Shown piece after piece: positions 8,501-17,319 of a DNA stretch of 34,175 bases (position 1 is its first letter; each line of letters begins with the position of its first letter). This stretch comes from Verrucomicrobia bacterium UBA6775. GTDB taxonomy: Bacteria; Verrucomicrobiota; Verrucomicrobiia; Limisphaerales; UBA1096. Under the pieces are notes generated by a model that was given only the letters and a program-made list of their open reading frames with translations, was not told the DNA's origin and searched no databases. The DNA lies in assembly GCA_002453165.1 (NCBI GenBank), contig DKGH01000107.1:1-34175 (forward strand), read 5' to 3'. A program made the position numbers and the translations under genes.

Positions 8501-11500
8501 CGAGGCCACCGGCGAGCTGACGGTGAACGTGTTCGAGGGTGGTGCGTGGGAGAACCCGGAAATGACACTCGACCCGGGCGAGGGTGCAGTGCTTGACCTT
8601 GCCGGAGAGAACGCCGTAACGGTGGATTATTTTGGGGTCGCACTGCAGGGCGATCTCGCCTCGGTGATCCCGGCCCGGGCCGCGTTGCGCAGCGCATTGA
8701 CCCCGGCGGAAGGCGGCGTGGCCTCCGTGCTTGGCCTGCCGGAGGTGGATGGCCTCGAGGTGCAGTTGCTCCACAATGAGAGCGGGGCGTACGTCACCTA
8801 CACTTTTTCTGACGAAGTCTGGCAGCCAAGCGAGCCGAGTGTTGCGCTTGGCCAAGCGTTTCGGGTGACGGCTGTCGCGGCGCTCGAGTGGGATCAATCG
8901 GTTGCCTACAATGCGATCATCCTGCCGGAGGTGACCACGCAGCCGGAAGATCAGGTGGTCACCAGCGGTTCGTGGCTCGGTTTGTCTGTGCGCGGTGTGG
9001 GCGATCCACTCGACTATCAATGGTTTTTCAATGATGAAGCAATCGAGGACGCCACGCGAAATGCGCTGGCGTTTGATGAGGCCACGGAGGCCAACGCTGG
9101 CAAGTACACGGTGCGTTTGACGAACCGGTTCGGCTCCGTGACCAGCCTGCCGGCTGACGTGGCGGTTCACTACGTGATCAACCGCGACACCACCGGCGCG
9201 GGCCGGATTGTGTTGACCCCGTTGCAGGATCATTACGCGCCGGGCACCGAAGTGACCGTGACCGGTGTCCCGGATGAGGGCTACTCATTTGCCAGTTGGG
9301 GCGGTGATGCCAGTGGCGACTCCGCGCAAACCACCGTCACCGCGGATAAGCATCTGACGGTCACGGCTGACTTTTCGCGTGACTATATCATGCCAACGCT
9401 GAAGGACGCGCACTTTAGGGCGGACGGCACGTTTCAATTCACCGTCGTCGCCGAGCCGGGTGTGAAGAACAACATCCAGTACAGTTTTGATTTGGAAAAC
9501 TGGGTGGATCACAGCACGCAAACCAACCCGGGTGAGCTGCACGTGCCGGTGGTCCCGCCGGCGGGATCCGTGGGCATGTACTTCCGCGTACTGGTGACCG
9601 GCAAGGGATATTCGGACAATATCGTGGGTTATCACCTGCTCGAGGTGCCGACTGGCCAATCGCTTTTGTCCAGCCCCCTGGCCAAGGGTGACAACAACTT
9701 GGCCACGCTGCTGCCAACCGCCCCCGCGAACCTGACAGTCTCGACTTGGAACAGCCTGGCGGGTGAATGGACTGCCAGCACGTTCGGTGAAGCCTGGAGC
9801 AACGCAGGGCTAACGATTGCGCCTGGCCAAGCTGCTTTGTTTGACAACAAAACCGGCTCGGCAGTGACGCTGAAGTTTACCGGTCAAGTCACGCAAGGCA
9901 GCCTGTCTGCGGCGATCCCGGTTGGGGATTCGTACCATGCGGCAACGCTCCCGCTTGCCGGGGAAGTGTCGACCGATTTTGAGCTGCCAACCGCCGAGGG
10001 TCTGAAGGTGAGCCTGCTCAACAACGCCACCGGCGATTGGGCAACGTCGACCTACACCGACGGTGCATGGAGCCCGAACGAGCCGGGATTGGCTGCAGGG
10101 CAGGGATTCCGGGTCACATCGCTGGAAGCGCTGAACTGGAGCCGCGACATCAACCTCAATTCGCAGGGAACACCGAAGATTGTCAGCCAGCCGGTGGGTG
10201 CGCTCAGGATTGCCGGACAACCGATGACGTTTAGAGTGGAGGCCACCGGCACACCGCTCGAGTATCAGTGGCGGTTCAACGGGATGAACATCGACGGGGC
10301 GACCTCCGCGACGCTGCAACTTGCCAATGTGCAGCATGCTAACGCCGGTGACTACACCGTCTACATTCGCAATCCGTTCGGCAACATTTTGAGCGCCACG
10401 GCAGTGTTGGACGTGCAGTACACACTGGGCGTGGCAGCGGAGGGACACGGTAACGTATCGCACGCGCCGGAGCTTGAAACGTATCCCCACAAGTCGCGCG
10501 TGGTTCTCAATGCCGTGCCGAAAAAGGGATACATTTTCACCGGCTGGAGCGGTGCGGCCAGCGGTGCGGCCAATCCGTTGGCGGTGACGATGGATGCGAA
10601 CAAGTCGATCACCGGGGCGTTTACGCGCGACGTGGTGCCGCCGGAGTATCGCAGTGTGAAAATCAACGACGCCGGGCAGCTTGAGTGGGTGCAGGTCGGT
10701 CGCCCGGGCAAAACACTGACTTCCGACTACTCGCTCGACCTGCTCAACTGGACACAGTTCACCAGCGACAGCAGTGCTTCGGGTGAAATGCGCATCCCGT
10801 TCAATCGCCCGGATGGAATCAATAACCTGTTCATCCGAACATGGGAGGAGGACACCGGCTACGCGGCGCGGGCGCTTGGTTATGTGACGCTCACCGTGCC
10901 ATCGGGGTATTCACTGGTCGCCAACCCAATGTCCAACGGTGGCAACCGCGTCTCCGATATTTTCCCAAGCGCACCCAGTGGCAGCACGTTGTCCAAGTTT
11001 AACGCCGTGACCGGCAAGTGGGAGGCCAACACATTTACCGACGCGTGGAGCCAACCGGGCATGACGCTTGCGCCGGTTGAAGGCGCGGTGTTCAACAACG
11101 TGGGTGCTGCATTCGACGTGGTGCTGGCCGGCTTCACGCCCTGGGCGGAGACCACCCTTGGCATCCCGGCCGGCAAGTCGGTGGTGTCACCGCGCTTGGC
11201 CAAGGGCGGTTTGCTGAGCAGCCGCCTCGGGTTGCCGATGGTCGATGGACTCAAGGTCGAGTTACTCAACAACGGCACCGGCAAATATGACGCCTACACG
11301 GTGGGCGACGGTGCATGGTCGCCGACCGAGCCGGCGGTGGCGCTTGGTCAAGCGTTCATCGTCACCGCACCCAGCGCCATCGATTGGACCCATGACCCGA
11401 CGATCCCGATGGTGACCTCGCCTCCGACCGATGTCGCCATCCTTTCCGGTGGCAAGGCGGGATTCATTGTCAAGGCAGTCGGCGAACCATTGGCCTACCA

Positions 11501-14500
11501 ATGGCTGTTCGATGGCAAACCGATCACCGGCGCAACGGCATCGGGATTCCAGTTGCCGACTGCCACCGTGGCCAACGCCGGTCACTACTCGGTGGTCGTC
11601 AGCAATGGCTTCGGCAAAACCGTCAGCCCGGCGGCGCAGCTCGATATTTATTACACACTCAAGCTGGCGATCGAGGGTCGCGGCCGGATTGAGCTGGATC
11701 CGAAAAAGTCGGCCTTTCTCGCCGGCTCAAAAGTGACACTGAACGCGACGCCGGCAACCGGCTACTCGTGGATGCACTGGAGCGGCGACGAGGCGAGCGG
11801 CGACTCGACGTTTACGGTGACGATGGACGCGCACAAGACGATCACCGCGAACTTCAGCCGAGACTACATCATGCCGGACCTGAGCGAGGCGGCGTTCGAC
11901 GACAAGGGCCGGTTCGCATTCATACTCACCAGCGAGCCGGATGCGAACTGCGACATCCATGCCACGATCGATGGCGTTCGTTGGCAAAAGCTTGGCAGTT
12001 ACCAAAACAAAAACGGGATCGTTCGCATCCCGTTGGCGTACTCGAGCGAGGTCGCGAAACAGATGGTGCGCATCCTCGTGCCGGACGAGTTGGCGCCGGG
12101 GCGCATCGCCGGTCATTCGCAAAACTATGTCGGCTACATCAACCTCGACATCCCGGCGGGCCAGTCGCTCTACCATGTGCCGTTGGCACTTTCTGGCAAC
12201 ACGACCATCGCCACGTTGTTTCAAAATGCACCGAAAGATTCGACCATTTCTATCCTGAACACCGAGACCGGCGAATGGGCCGAGGGCACGTTGGGCGAGA
12301 CGTGGAGCAACGGCGCGGTCGAGTTGACCCAGGGAGATATTTTCAAGTTCACCAATGTCGGCGATCCGTTCCGTGTGATCCTCACCGGAACCTATGCCGG
12401 ACAGGGTGCCGAGATGAGTTTGACTGACGGATACTTTGGGTATCCGGCCCCGTTGTCCGGGGTGGTCGGTCGCGATTTGCAGTTCTCCGCATCGGCTCCG
12501 ACCGGAACCAAGCTTGGCCTGCTGCAGGTGAATGGTGAGACCGCTTGGCACACCTACGACGGCATCAGCTGGAGCCCGGGTGAACCCAGCCTGGGCACCA
12601 TGCAGGCGGTGCAGGTCGATGTGCCGGACGAGCCGGTGGAATGGCAGGCGCACGGTGCGCCGGATCACAACCGCAAGCCGATTGTCCGTGCGATCACCGG
12701 CGACGGCACGCATCTGGCCGGCACCACGACACTACTTGAGCTGGACGCTGTCGGCACGCCGATGAACATTCAATGGACTAAAAACAATGAGCCGATTCCA
12801 GGTGCCACCCAGCGTTGGCTGCAGTTGGCCAATCTCGTACCCGGTCAGGCCGGTCGGTACGCTGTCACGCTGCGCAATGCCTTCGGCATCGAGAACAGCA
12901 ACCCGGTTGAGGTTAACGTGCATTACTCGTTGACCACCGTGGTCGCTGCGGGAGAGGGCGCGATCGGCGTCGAGCCAAGCCTGCCGACCTACCCGCCGGG
13001 CACGGAGGTGACGTTGACAGCCAAGCCGGGTGAAGGCCTTGGCTTTGACAACTGGGAGGGCGACGCCTCCGGCACGAAGGAATCGATCACGATTGTGATG
13101 GACGGTCACAAGACGGTGTCCATCCGCTACCTCAGCGACAACCAACCGCCCACCGTCGCCATCGTGTCGCCGCGTGCCGGCCAGTTTTTCAGTGCACCGG
13201 GTGATGTGGAGATCAGTCTGGACGCATCCGATCCGGATGGCTCCATCACGCACGTTCTTTACGAACGCAAAACGGAAGGCACAGACGAGTGGGTTGCGCT
13301 TGGCCAAGCGGACTCAGCGGATGGGGTGTTCACATGGGAAAACGCCGGCGAGGGTGTCTACGAGATTCGCGCCACGGTGACGGACAATCGCTTGGCCAAG
13401 GCCGTGTCCGAGCCGGTCAAAATTACGCTGACCACCGGCAACCTACCGCCGGTGATCGTTAGCACCTACCCGGCTGAGGGCGACTTTGTGGCGGTGCCCG
13501 GCAAGTTTACCTTCGAGGTGGTGGCGTATGACCCGGATGGGGACATCAAGTCCATTGCGGTCAACCGGGGTGCATTTTATCCGGCACACGGCCCGACGTA
13601 CTGGAATGAAAACGACGACGGCCACTCCGTGCTGACCGATACACGTTGGAAGACCGGCTACTATCCAAAATCATCCAAGGTTAAATTCATCGTTGATGTG
13701 ACTGACAATCAGGACAAGGTCACGACGCTGGATGTTATTTTCACGGTGAACCACGCGCCGACGGTCGAGTTGGCCGCGCCGACCGCGGGGGCGGAATTTG
13801 TGTCGCCCGCAACGATTTCGCTCACGGCCAATGCCAGCGACAACGCAGCGGATGGTGAAATGCGGCACGTTGACTTTTTTGCCAATGGCGAACTGGTCGG
13901 CCGATCGACAAAAGCGCCTTACGCCTACACTTGGGAGGACGTTGAGGCTGGGGAATACCAGATCACCGCGGCAGTGACCGACCGGCATCGGCAGACCGTC
14001 GAGACCGAGCCGATCACGATTCAGGTATTGCAAGGCGCCTCCGTGGCGCTTGTGCAACCGGCGGCGAACATCGCCGTTAAGCCGGGCGGAACCACCCGAC
14101 TTGAGGCTGACGTGGAGGCTGGTTCAGCGGCCATCGCCAAGGTCGAGTTTTTCAAAAACGATCAGCTCATCGGAACCGACAGTGAGGCCCCCTACGCGCT
14201 GGACTGGACCGAGGCTGAGGCCGGTGTGTATCAGGTCACGGCCAAGGTTACGGACGCCAAGGGCGGTTTTGCGATAACCGAACCGGTCGAGGCTGCCGTG
14301 TTTGAAAGCGGGGAATACCCGGCGTTGGGCCTGCGTCTCTGGCTGGATGGCAGCTCCGTGACGCAGGAGGCCAGCAAGGTCAGCGCCTGGGCTGACCGCA
14401 CTCCGTTCGGGCACGACACCAGCCAGGCGGAGGCCGGCCAGCAACCGGCGTTTCACAGCGAGGGAATCAATGGCCAACAGGCGGTCGTATTCGATGGATC

Positions 14501-16499
14501 GGACGACATTCTCAGTGGTACGGTCAACGGTTCGACCCTGCTCGATAGCACTGCGGCGAGCCTGTTTCTCGTGATGAAACAGAACGGCGGAAGCCGTAAC
14601 AACGCAGTGTTCGGCTGGGAATCGGACAGCCACCGCAATCATCTCGACCTACTTTTTACGTACAACAACGTGCTGCTGTTCGATTACGGCAACGCCTCGG
14701 ATGGTGGCCGCATTTCCGGAGCTCAGCCGGAGCGTTGGGACAACAACTGGCATCTTGTCGAGGTATATCGCGACGGCGCGACCGGCCGTGTTGCCGTGGG
14801 TGGAGTGACGGTGTTCGAGGGCGAGTTTTTTGACGACCTCGCCGTTGATGTCGAAGGGACACTTTCGATCGGCGGCGTGGGTACGCTGCATCACGGGGGT
14901 GCGGTTGCCGAGGTGTTGGTGTACAACCGCACATTATCCGCGGAGGAAGTGGCGAAGGTTCGAACTGTCATTGCCAACAAGTTTGACCTTCCCGTAATGG
15001 CAAACCATTTGCCAACGGTGGCACTGACACAACCGGCGGATGGAGCCTCTTTCAAGGCAGGCGCAGTGCGGCGCCTTGAGGCGACGGCCGCCGACAAAGA
15101 TGGCGCCATCACCAAGGTGCAGTTTTTTGCCGACGACACCCTGCTCGGCGAGGACAGCGAGGCACCGTTTGAGTTTGACTGGAAGCCCTCAACTGCGGCC
15201 GATGTGGTGTTGACCGCCGTGGCGACCGACGATCGAGAGGGTCAGTCCACCTCCGATGCGGTGAGCGTGACGGTGCTGCCGCGGAACGTGGGGCCGGAAG
15301 TGGTCATCACCTCACCCAGCGCAGGCAAAGGCGTGAGCGTGGGGTCGACAATGAAGGTGAGCGTGACGGTATCGGACAGCGACGGTGACGTGACTCAGGT
15401 AGAGTTTTTGTCGGGAGACGAGAGCTTGGCCAAGCGGAGCGAAGCGCCGTACGAGGTTGATTGGCGCTTGACCAAGCCGGGCCTGCAATCGCTGACCGTG
15501 AAGGCGACCGACAATGATGGAGCAGTCACCGAGGCAACTGTTACTGTCGCCGCCTACGGCGAGACGCCGGTGCCAGTTGATGGTTTGCGGCTGTGGTTGG
15601 ACGCCGGCAATGGTTTGACCACCGGCGCGGATGGCGTGGTCAGCGGTTGGGCGGATCAAAGCCATTTCGGACATGACGTTAGCCAGGCGGAACTGGGTCT
15701 GCAGCCGACGCTGGTTGCCGAAGCCTTGAATGGCAAGCCGGCGTTGCTGTTTGATGGCGAGGACGATGTTCTGGCCCGAGTTGATGTGGCGGGTGCTGAT
15801 CTTCTGTCGCCGGATGAGGTGAGTTTGTTTGCGGTCGTCCGCCAAAAATGGCAGAGCAAGGTGAACACCATCGTGGCATGGGAGGCGCCGAACTACAAAA
15901 ACCACATGGCGCTGCTGACGAGTTACAACAACAAGTTCCTGATCGATTACGGGCACGGCTCGGAGGGCGGCCGGATCAGCGCGAACCAGCCGGAGGGTTG
16001 GGATGATGAATGGCACGTTTTGGAGTTTGCACGGGCCGGGAATCTATCGACTATAAAGGTGGATGGGGAATCCGTCGAGATGGGCGAGTTTGGTGACTCG
16101 CTCGAGGTGGATGCCTTGGGCGTTTTGAGTGTAGGCGCAGTTCCGAAGCTGGCATTCGGCGGCGAGATCGCCGAGGTACTGGTATACAATCGCACACTTT
16201 CGACAGGTGAACACAAGTCGGTCACTGATCACCTCGGAGTGAAGTATGGCTTCATCGAGGGCGAGGTTCCGGTGGATCCGACTGCCCCGACGCTTTCGGC
16301 GGCGCAGGTGACCGAAAATGGCCAGTTCCGGTTTCTCGTCACGGGAGACAAGGGCGGTAAGGTCGTGCTGCAGTATTCCGAGAACTTGGGTAAGTGGATC
16401 GATCTTCAAACGTATACCAACGAGACCGGCAAACTTTGGATTCCGGTCAACATCACGGAGGACGCCAGCCGGTTGTTCTTCCGGGTGCGGGCCGAATAA
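5529..16499 (+). CDS. Giant secreted multidomain protein (Ig-like, B-repeat, LamG modules)
   Basis: A 3656-residue protein, probably secreted or surface-exposed. Residues 15-40 form a hydrophobic signal or anchor. Residues 57-66 (LSDLDGDGDLDL) resemble a calcium-binding FG-GAP/dockerin-type loop. A module of about 460 residues (about 215-675) has the ADTHGAVGPEHLMVALNTE and YADYPSVGYNGKW style of bacterial secreted beta-propeller-like proteins. Two Ig-like domains follow (about 674-757 and 763-858), each with the YQW...G.Y.V pattern. Then a unit of about 415 residues occurs four times between about 864 and 2536: an uncharacterised module of about 260 residues, an Ig-like domain and an InlB-type B-repeat. 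Four Big-type Ig domains (about 2539-2924), a LamG-like domain (about 2928-3154), two more Big domains (about 3160-3343), a second LamG (about 3348-3574) and a short C-terminal domain complete it. No PEP-CTERM or type IX sorting tail is visible. No catalytic motif was found; adhesion or polysaccharide binding is inference. Nine perfect palindrome copies lie in the gene. Confidence 0.85.
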   Translation: MTSGFSKLRLLANRWKSIIIPSFFTLGAALAVVAIAAEAPASSLTSATEAPPITLSDLDGDGDLDLLVDAPLGQAQTQAVDVYANDGNRMTPLASGLAKRDLDTELADLLPGYSRFIAGMKVAKVPTEDQLGQAPLPPLPPGMEELASDPLAAPERFDDSSSSLGEDYPLVRTHTIHFAAMSDRVTAANPGPDETVRRHRLLSISKMGGLPEEDFAPEGPSLLGGDFKPGMRDHFLGVIDNHTAIPADTHGAVGPEHLMVALNTEIAVQTREGELLSKVGLSDFWGGFDHGFVFDPKVVYDHLAKRWVLFTIADVNTTKSAVLIGLSKTSNPNGEWDMASIRVHPTSVKTNYLYADYPSVGYNGKWLAASVNMYKGTNEVAGTKEFVGSRIYAFHKPDYIRNDRAFYTQFDDPGYFTVVPATTHDAADTNLLFVTENSTRALRISALSGKVGQEHYTPKFATTPLKDIVPWEFSIGKTNISPQKGTAKNIFGNDSRMHALIKRNGKLWAAHHVFLPEGVTNVNRTAVQWWNLETNATIIQRGYIQDTNGVKQYTFPSIAVNKNNDVLIGYSGFTKDTYASAFYSYRKAGDPLGEMSKPALFKSGVAPYVKLRADGRNSWGDYSATQVDPNNDTDMWTIQMYAETRNTDQKGIPDDKRDRWGTWWGHVAFQPDDPPMIVVHPANQTIMQFGSTVELSVQANGAETLTYQWRFDNKDIEGATQASHTIDNFQPEHMGRYEVVVRNAVGYTRSKSAVLDAVLPSIGTPANVKIIDGANVTMTTAPTPVETVIGIHTNVVLKVEPKGTGPFAYQWSLNGEAIDGATASSVDIGVMTPTTEGAYTVNVRTAIGEANSEPAQLEWLIFDEPKFFNLNLTDEQLGFQVHGHRWTTNVFEYSFDLKNWKTLLKGGEEDLMFNASGKNSKAIDRPAGVDTLYVRALLKTEKYSKNAIGYTRVSYPVGKSLIANPLSREDGNTLAKLFTGFPDGTTLAKLDEATGELTVNVFEGGAWENPEMTLDPGEGAVLDLAGENAVTVDYFGVALQGDLASVIPARAALRSALTPAEGGVASVLGLPEVDGLEVQLLHNESGAYVTYTFSDEVWQPSEPSVALGQAFRVTAVAALEWDQSVAYNAIILPEVTTQPEDQVVTSGSWLGLSVRGVGDPLDYQWFFNDEAIEDATRNALAFDEATEANAGKYTVRLTNRFGSVTSLPADVAVHYVINRDTTGAGRIVLTPLQDHYAPGTEVTVTGVPDEGYSFASWGGDASGDSAQTTVTADKHLTVTADFSRDYIMPTLKDAHFRADGTFQFTVVAEPGVKNNIQYSFDLENWVDHSTQTNPGELHVPVVPPAGSVGMYFRVLVTGKGYSDNIVGYHLLEVPTGQSLLSSPLAKGDNNLATLLPTAPANLTVSTWNSLAGEWTASTFGEAWSNAGLTIAPGQAALFDNKTGSAVTLKFTGQVTQGSLSAAIPVGDSYHAATLPLAGEVSTDFELPTAEGLKVSLLNNATGDWATSTYTDGAWSPNEPGLAAGQGFRVTSLEALNWSRDINLNSQGTPKIVSQPVGALRIAGQPMTFRVEATGTPLEYQWRFNGMNIDGATSATLQLANVQHANAGDYTVYIRNPFGNILSATAVLDVQYTLGVAAEGHGNVSHAPELETYPHKSRVVLNAVPKKGYIFTGWSGAASGAANPLAVTMDANKSITGAFTRDVVPPEYRSVKINDAGQLEWVQVGRPGKTLTSDYSLDLLNWTQFTSDSSASGEMRIPFNRPDGINNLFIRTWEEDTGYAARALGYVTLTVPSGYSLVANPMSNGGNRVSDIFPSAPSGSTLSKFNAVTGKWEANTFTDAWSQPGMTLAPVEGAVFNNVGAAFDVVLAGFTPWAETTLGIPAGKSVVSPRLAKGGLLSSRLGLPMVDGLKVELLNNGTGKYDAYTVGDGAWSPTEPAVALGQAFIVTAPSAIDWTHDPTIPMVTSPPTDVAILSGGKAGFIVKAVGEPLAYQWLFDGKPITGATASGFQLPTATVANAGHYSVVVSNGFGKTVSPAAQLDIYYTLKLAIEGRGRIELDPKKSAFLAGSKVTLNATPATGYSWMHWSGDEASGDSTFTVTMDAHKTITANFSRDYIMPDLSEAAFDDKGRFAFILTSEPDANCDIHATIDGVRWQKLGSYQNKNGIVRIPLAYSSEVAKQMVRILVPDELAPGRIAGHSQNYVGYINLDIPAGQSLYHVPLALSGNTTIATLFQNAPKDSTISILNTETGEWAEGTLGETWSNGAVELTQGDIFKFTNVGDPFRVILTGTYAGQGAEMSLTDGYFGYPAPLSGVVGRDLQFSASAPTGTKLGLLQVNGETAWHTYDGISWSPGEPSLGTMQAVQVDVPDEPVEWQAHGAPDHNRKPIVRAITGDGTHLAGTTTLLELDAVGTPMNIQWTKNNEPIPGATQRWLQLANLVPGQAGRYAVTLRNAFGIENSNPVEVNVHYSLTTVVAAGEGAIGVEPSLPTYPPGTEVTLTAKPGEGLGFDNWEGDASGTKESITIVMDGHKTVSIRYLSDNQPPTVAIVSPRAGQFFSAPGDVEISLDASDPDGSITHVLYERKTEGTDEWVALGQADSADGVFTWENAGEGVYEIRATVTDNRLAKAVSEPVKITLTTGNLPPVIVSTYPAEGDFVAVPGKFTFEVVAYDPDGDIKSIAVNRGAFYPAHGPTYWNENDDGHSVLTDTRWKTGYYPKSSKVKFIVDVTDNQDKVTTLDVIFTVNHAPTVELAAPTAGAEFVSPATISLTANASDNAADGEMRHVDFFANGELVGRSTKAPYAYTWEDVEAGEYQITAAVTDRHRQTVETEPITIQVLQGASVALVQPAANIAVKPGGTTRLEADVEAGSAAIAKVEFFKNDQLIGTDSEAPYALDWTEAEAGVYQVTAKVTDAKGGFAITEPVEAAVFESGEYPALGLRLWLDGSSVTQEASKVSAWADRTPFGHDTSQAEAGQQPAFHSEGINGQQAVVFDGSDDILSGTVNGSTLLDSTAASLFLVMKQNGGSRNNAVFGWESDSHRNHLDLLFTYNNVLLFDYGNASDGGRISGAQPERWDNNWHLVEVYRDGATGRVAVGGVTVFEGEFFDDLAVDVEGTLSIGGVGTLHHGGAVAEVLVYNRTLSAEEVAKVRTVIANKFDLPVMANHLPTVALTQPADGASFKAGAVRRLEATAADKDGAITKVQFFADDTLLGEDSEAPFEFDWKPSTAADVVLTAVATDDREGQSTSDAVSVTVLPRNVGPEVVITSPSAGKGVSVGSTMKVSVTVSDSDGDVTQVEFLSGDESLAKRSEAPYEVDWRLTKPGLQSLTVKATDNDGAVTEATVTVAAYGETPVPVDGLRLWLDAGNGLTTGADGVVSGWADQSHFGHDVSQAELGLQPTLVAEALNGKPALLFDGEDDVLARVDVAGADLLSPDEVSLFAVVRQKWQSKVNTIVAWEAPNYKNHMALLTSYNNKFLIDYGHGSEGGRISANQPEGWDDEWHVLEFARAGNLSTIKVDGESVEMGEFGDSLEVDALGVLSVGAVPKLAFGGEIAEVLVYNRTLSTGEHKSVTDHLGVKYGFIEGEVPVDPTAPTLSAAQVTENGQFRFLVTGDKGGKVVLQYSENLGKWIDLQTYTNETGKLWIPVNITEDASRLFFRVRAE
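8118..13135 (+). repeat. Four tandem super-repeats of about 1.25 kb in the giant gene
   Basis: Each unit encodes module A (about 260 residues), one Ig-like domain and one B-repeat. The approximate starts of module A are 8118, 9390, 10640 and 11870; the B-repeats begin near 9170, 10420, 11650 and 12930. Module A carries recurring elements such as YSFDLENW or YSLDLLNW, a SLxxxPL segment, a TGxWxxxTFxxxW segment, LAPGEGA or similar, and a second GLKVxLLNNxTG segment. The copies are clearly divergent in DNA, so the expansion is old. Boundaries are by eye. Confidence 0.7.
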
Positions 16500-16502
16500 C
16501 AA

Positions 16503-16507
16503 AAGGA
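16503..16507 (+). promoter_or_regulatory. Ribosome binding site that decides the pseudopilin start
   Basis: AAGGA lies eight bases before TTG 16516. It is one of the few clear Shine-Dalgarno sites in the window and favours the TTG over the ATG at 16543, which has none. Confidence 0.6.
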
Positions 16508-16515
16508 ACACACAG

Positions 16516-17292
16516 TTGAAAAAGACAGCGTCACAAACTGGAATGTTTCAACGTGGATTTACCCTGATCGAGTTGCTGGTGGTCATTGCCATCATCGCGA
16601 TTTTGGCGGGATTACTTTTGCCGGCGTTGGCCAAGGCCAAGGAACAGGCCAAGGTTGCCAAGTGTACCAGCAACATGAAACAGGCCGGCCTGGCGTTGGG
16701 GATGTATTTCGGGGATTTCGACGATGAATTTCCGCCCAAGGTTTTGCCCAACGGCACCTCGCGGACGACGACTGGTTGGCTCGGTAAACCGGGTCGGCTG
16801 CCCAACGGTCGCCCGCATCCCGGTTATGGCCAACTCACTGCCGATGAGCGGTATCTAAACCTGTACCTTGGCGATTACGAGAAAGGCTCGACCGAGGTGG
16901 CCGTGGCCAAGTGCCCGAGCGATGAGGCCTCCAACAACCATTTGATGCGCACGCTTCCACAGTTGAAAAAACAGTCGCTCTACGACCACATGGGTTCCTC
17001 GTATCAATCCAATACCCATCCGAACTACAACACGGTCGTTAAAAAGAACAACACGACCTGCATTCGCCTCGGTGAGGTGCGGGACGTGAGCCGCTTTTTG
17101 GTGTTGTCCGAGGGCGGTGCCAATGTGGCCGGATGGGGATACCCGATGGACAGGGCATCCTTTAGCGGGTTCGACTGGCATTGGCCGGGCGAGAAAAAGT
17201 GGGTCGCCCTTTTTTCCGATTTGCACGTGGCACCGGGGCTGATCAACAAGCCCATCCTCGGCCCGGGCTACACGTTCGACCGCTCCAAATAG
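16516..17292 (+). CDS. Type II secretion-like pseudopilin (prepilin N-methylation domain, DUF1559-like)
   Basis: A 258-residue prepilin-like protein. The N-terminus MKKTASQTGMFQRG/FTLIELLVVIAIIAILAG shows a type III signal: cleavage by prepilin peptidase after Gly and before Phe, with Glu at position 5 of the mature form, followed by the hydrophobic helix. The body has AKAKEQAKVAKCTSNMKQAG, typical of the DUF1559-type pseudopilins abundant in Planctomycetota and Verrucomicrobiota. The C-terminal SGFDWHWPGEKKWVALFSDLHV resembles their usual H...G...F.DGHV ending, with Leu for Gly. The start is TTG 16516 because of the AAGGA before it; ATG 16543 is the alternative. It begins 16 bases after the giant gene, so the two are probably co-transcribed, which suggests a link in export or surface display; that is inference. 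Confidence 0.88.
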   Translation: MKKTASQTGMFQRGFTLIELLVVIAIIAILAGLLLPALAKAKEQAKVAKCTSNMKQAGLALGMYFGDFDDEFPPKVLPNGTSRTTTGWLGKPGRLPNGRPHPGYGQLTADERYLNLYLGDYEKGSTEVAVAKCPSDEASNNHLMRTLPQLKKQSLYDHMGSSYQSNTHPNYNTVVKKNNTTCIRLGEVRDVSRFLVLSEGGANVAGWGYPMDRASFSGFDWHWPGEKKWVALFSDLHVAPGLINKPILGPGYTFDRSK

Positions 17293-17294
17293 TG

Positions 17295-17312
17295 CTTGGC
17301 CAAGCGCTTGGC
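17295..17312. repeat. CTTGGCCAAG palindrome, one and a half copies, between convergent genes
   Basis: A perfect core at 17295-17304 is followed after CG by a decayed second unit (CTTGGCC, 17307-17313). It lies in the 27-base gap between the pseudopilin stop and the end of the convergent oxidoreductase gene, where it can form a hairpin in either transcript. Confidence 0.85.
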
Positions 17313-17319
17313 CTGTGCG

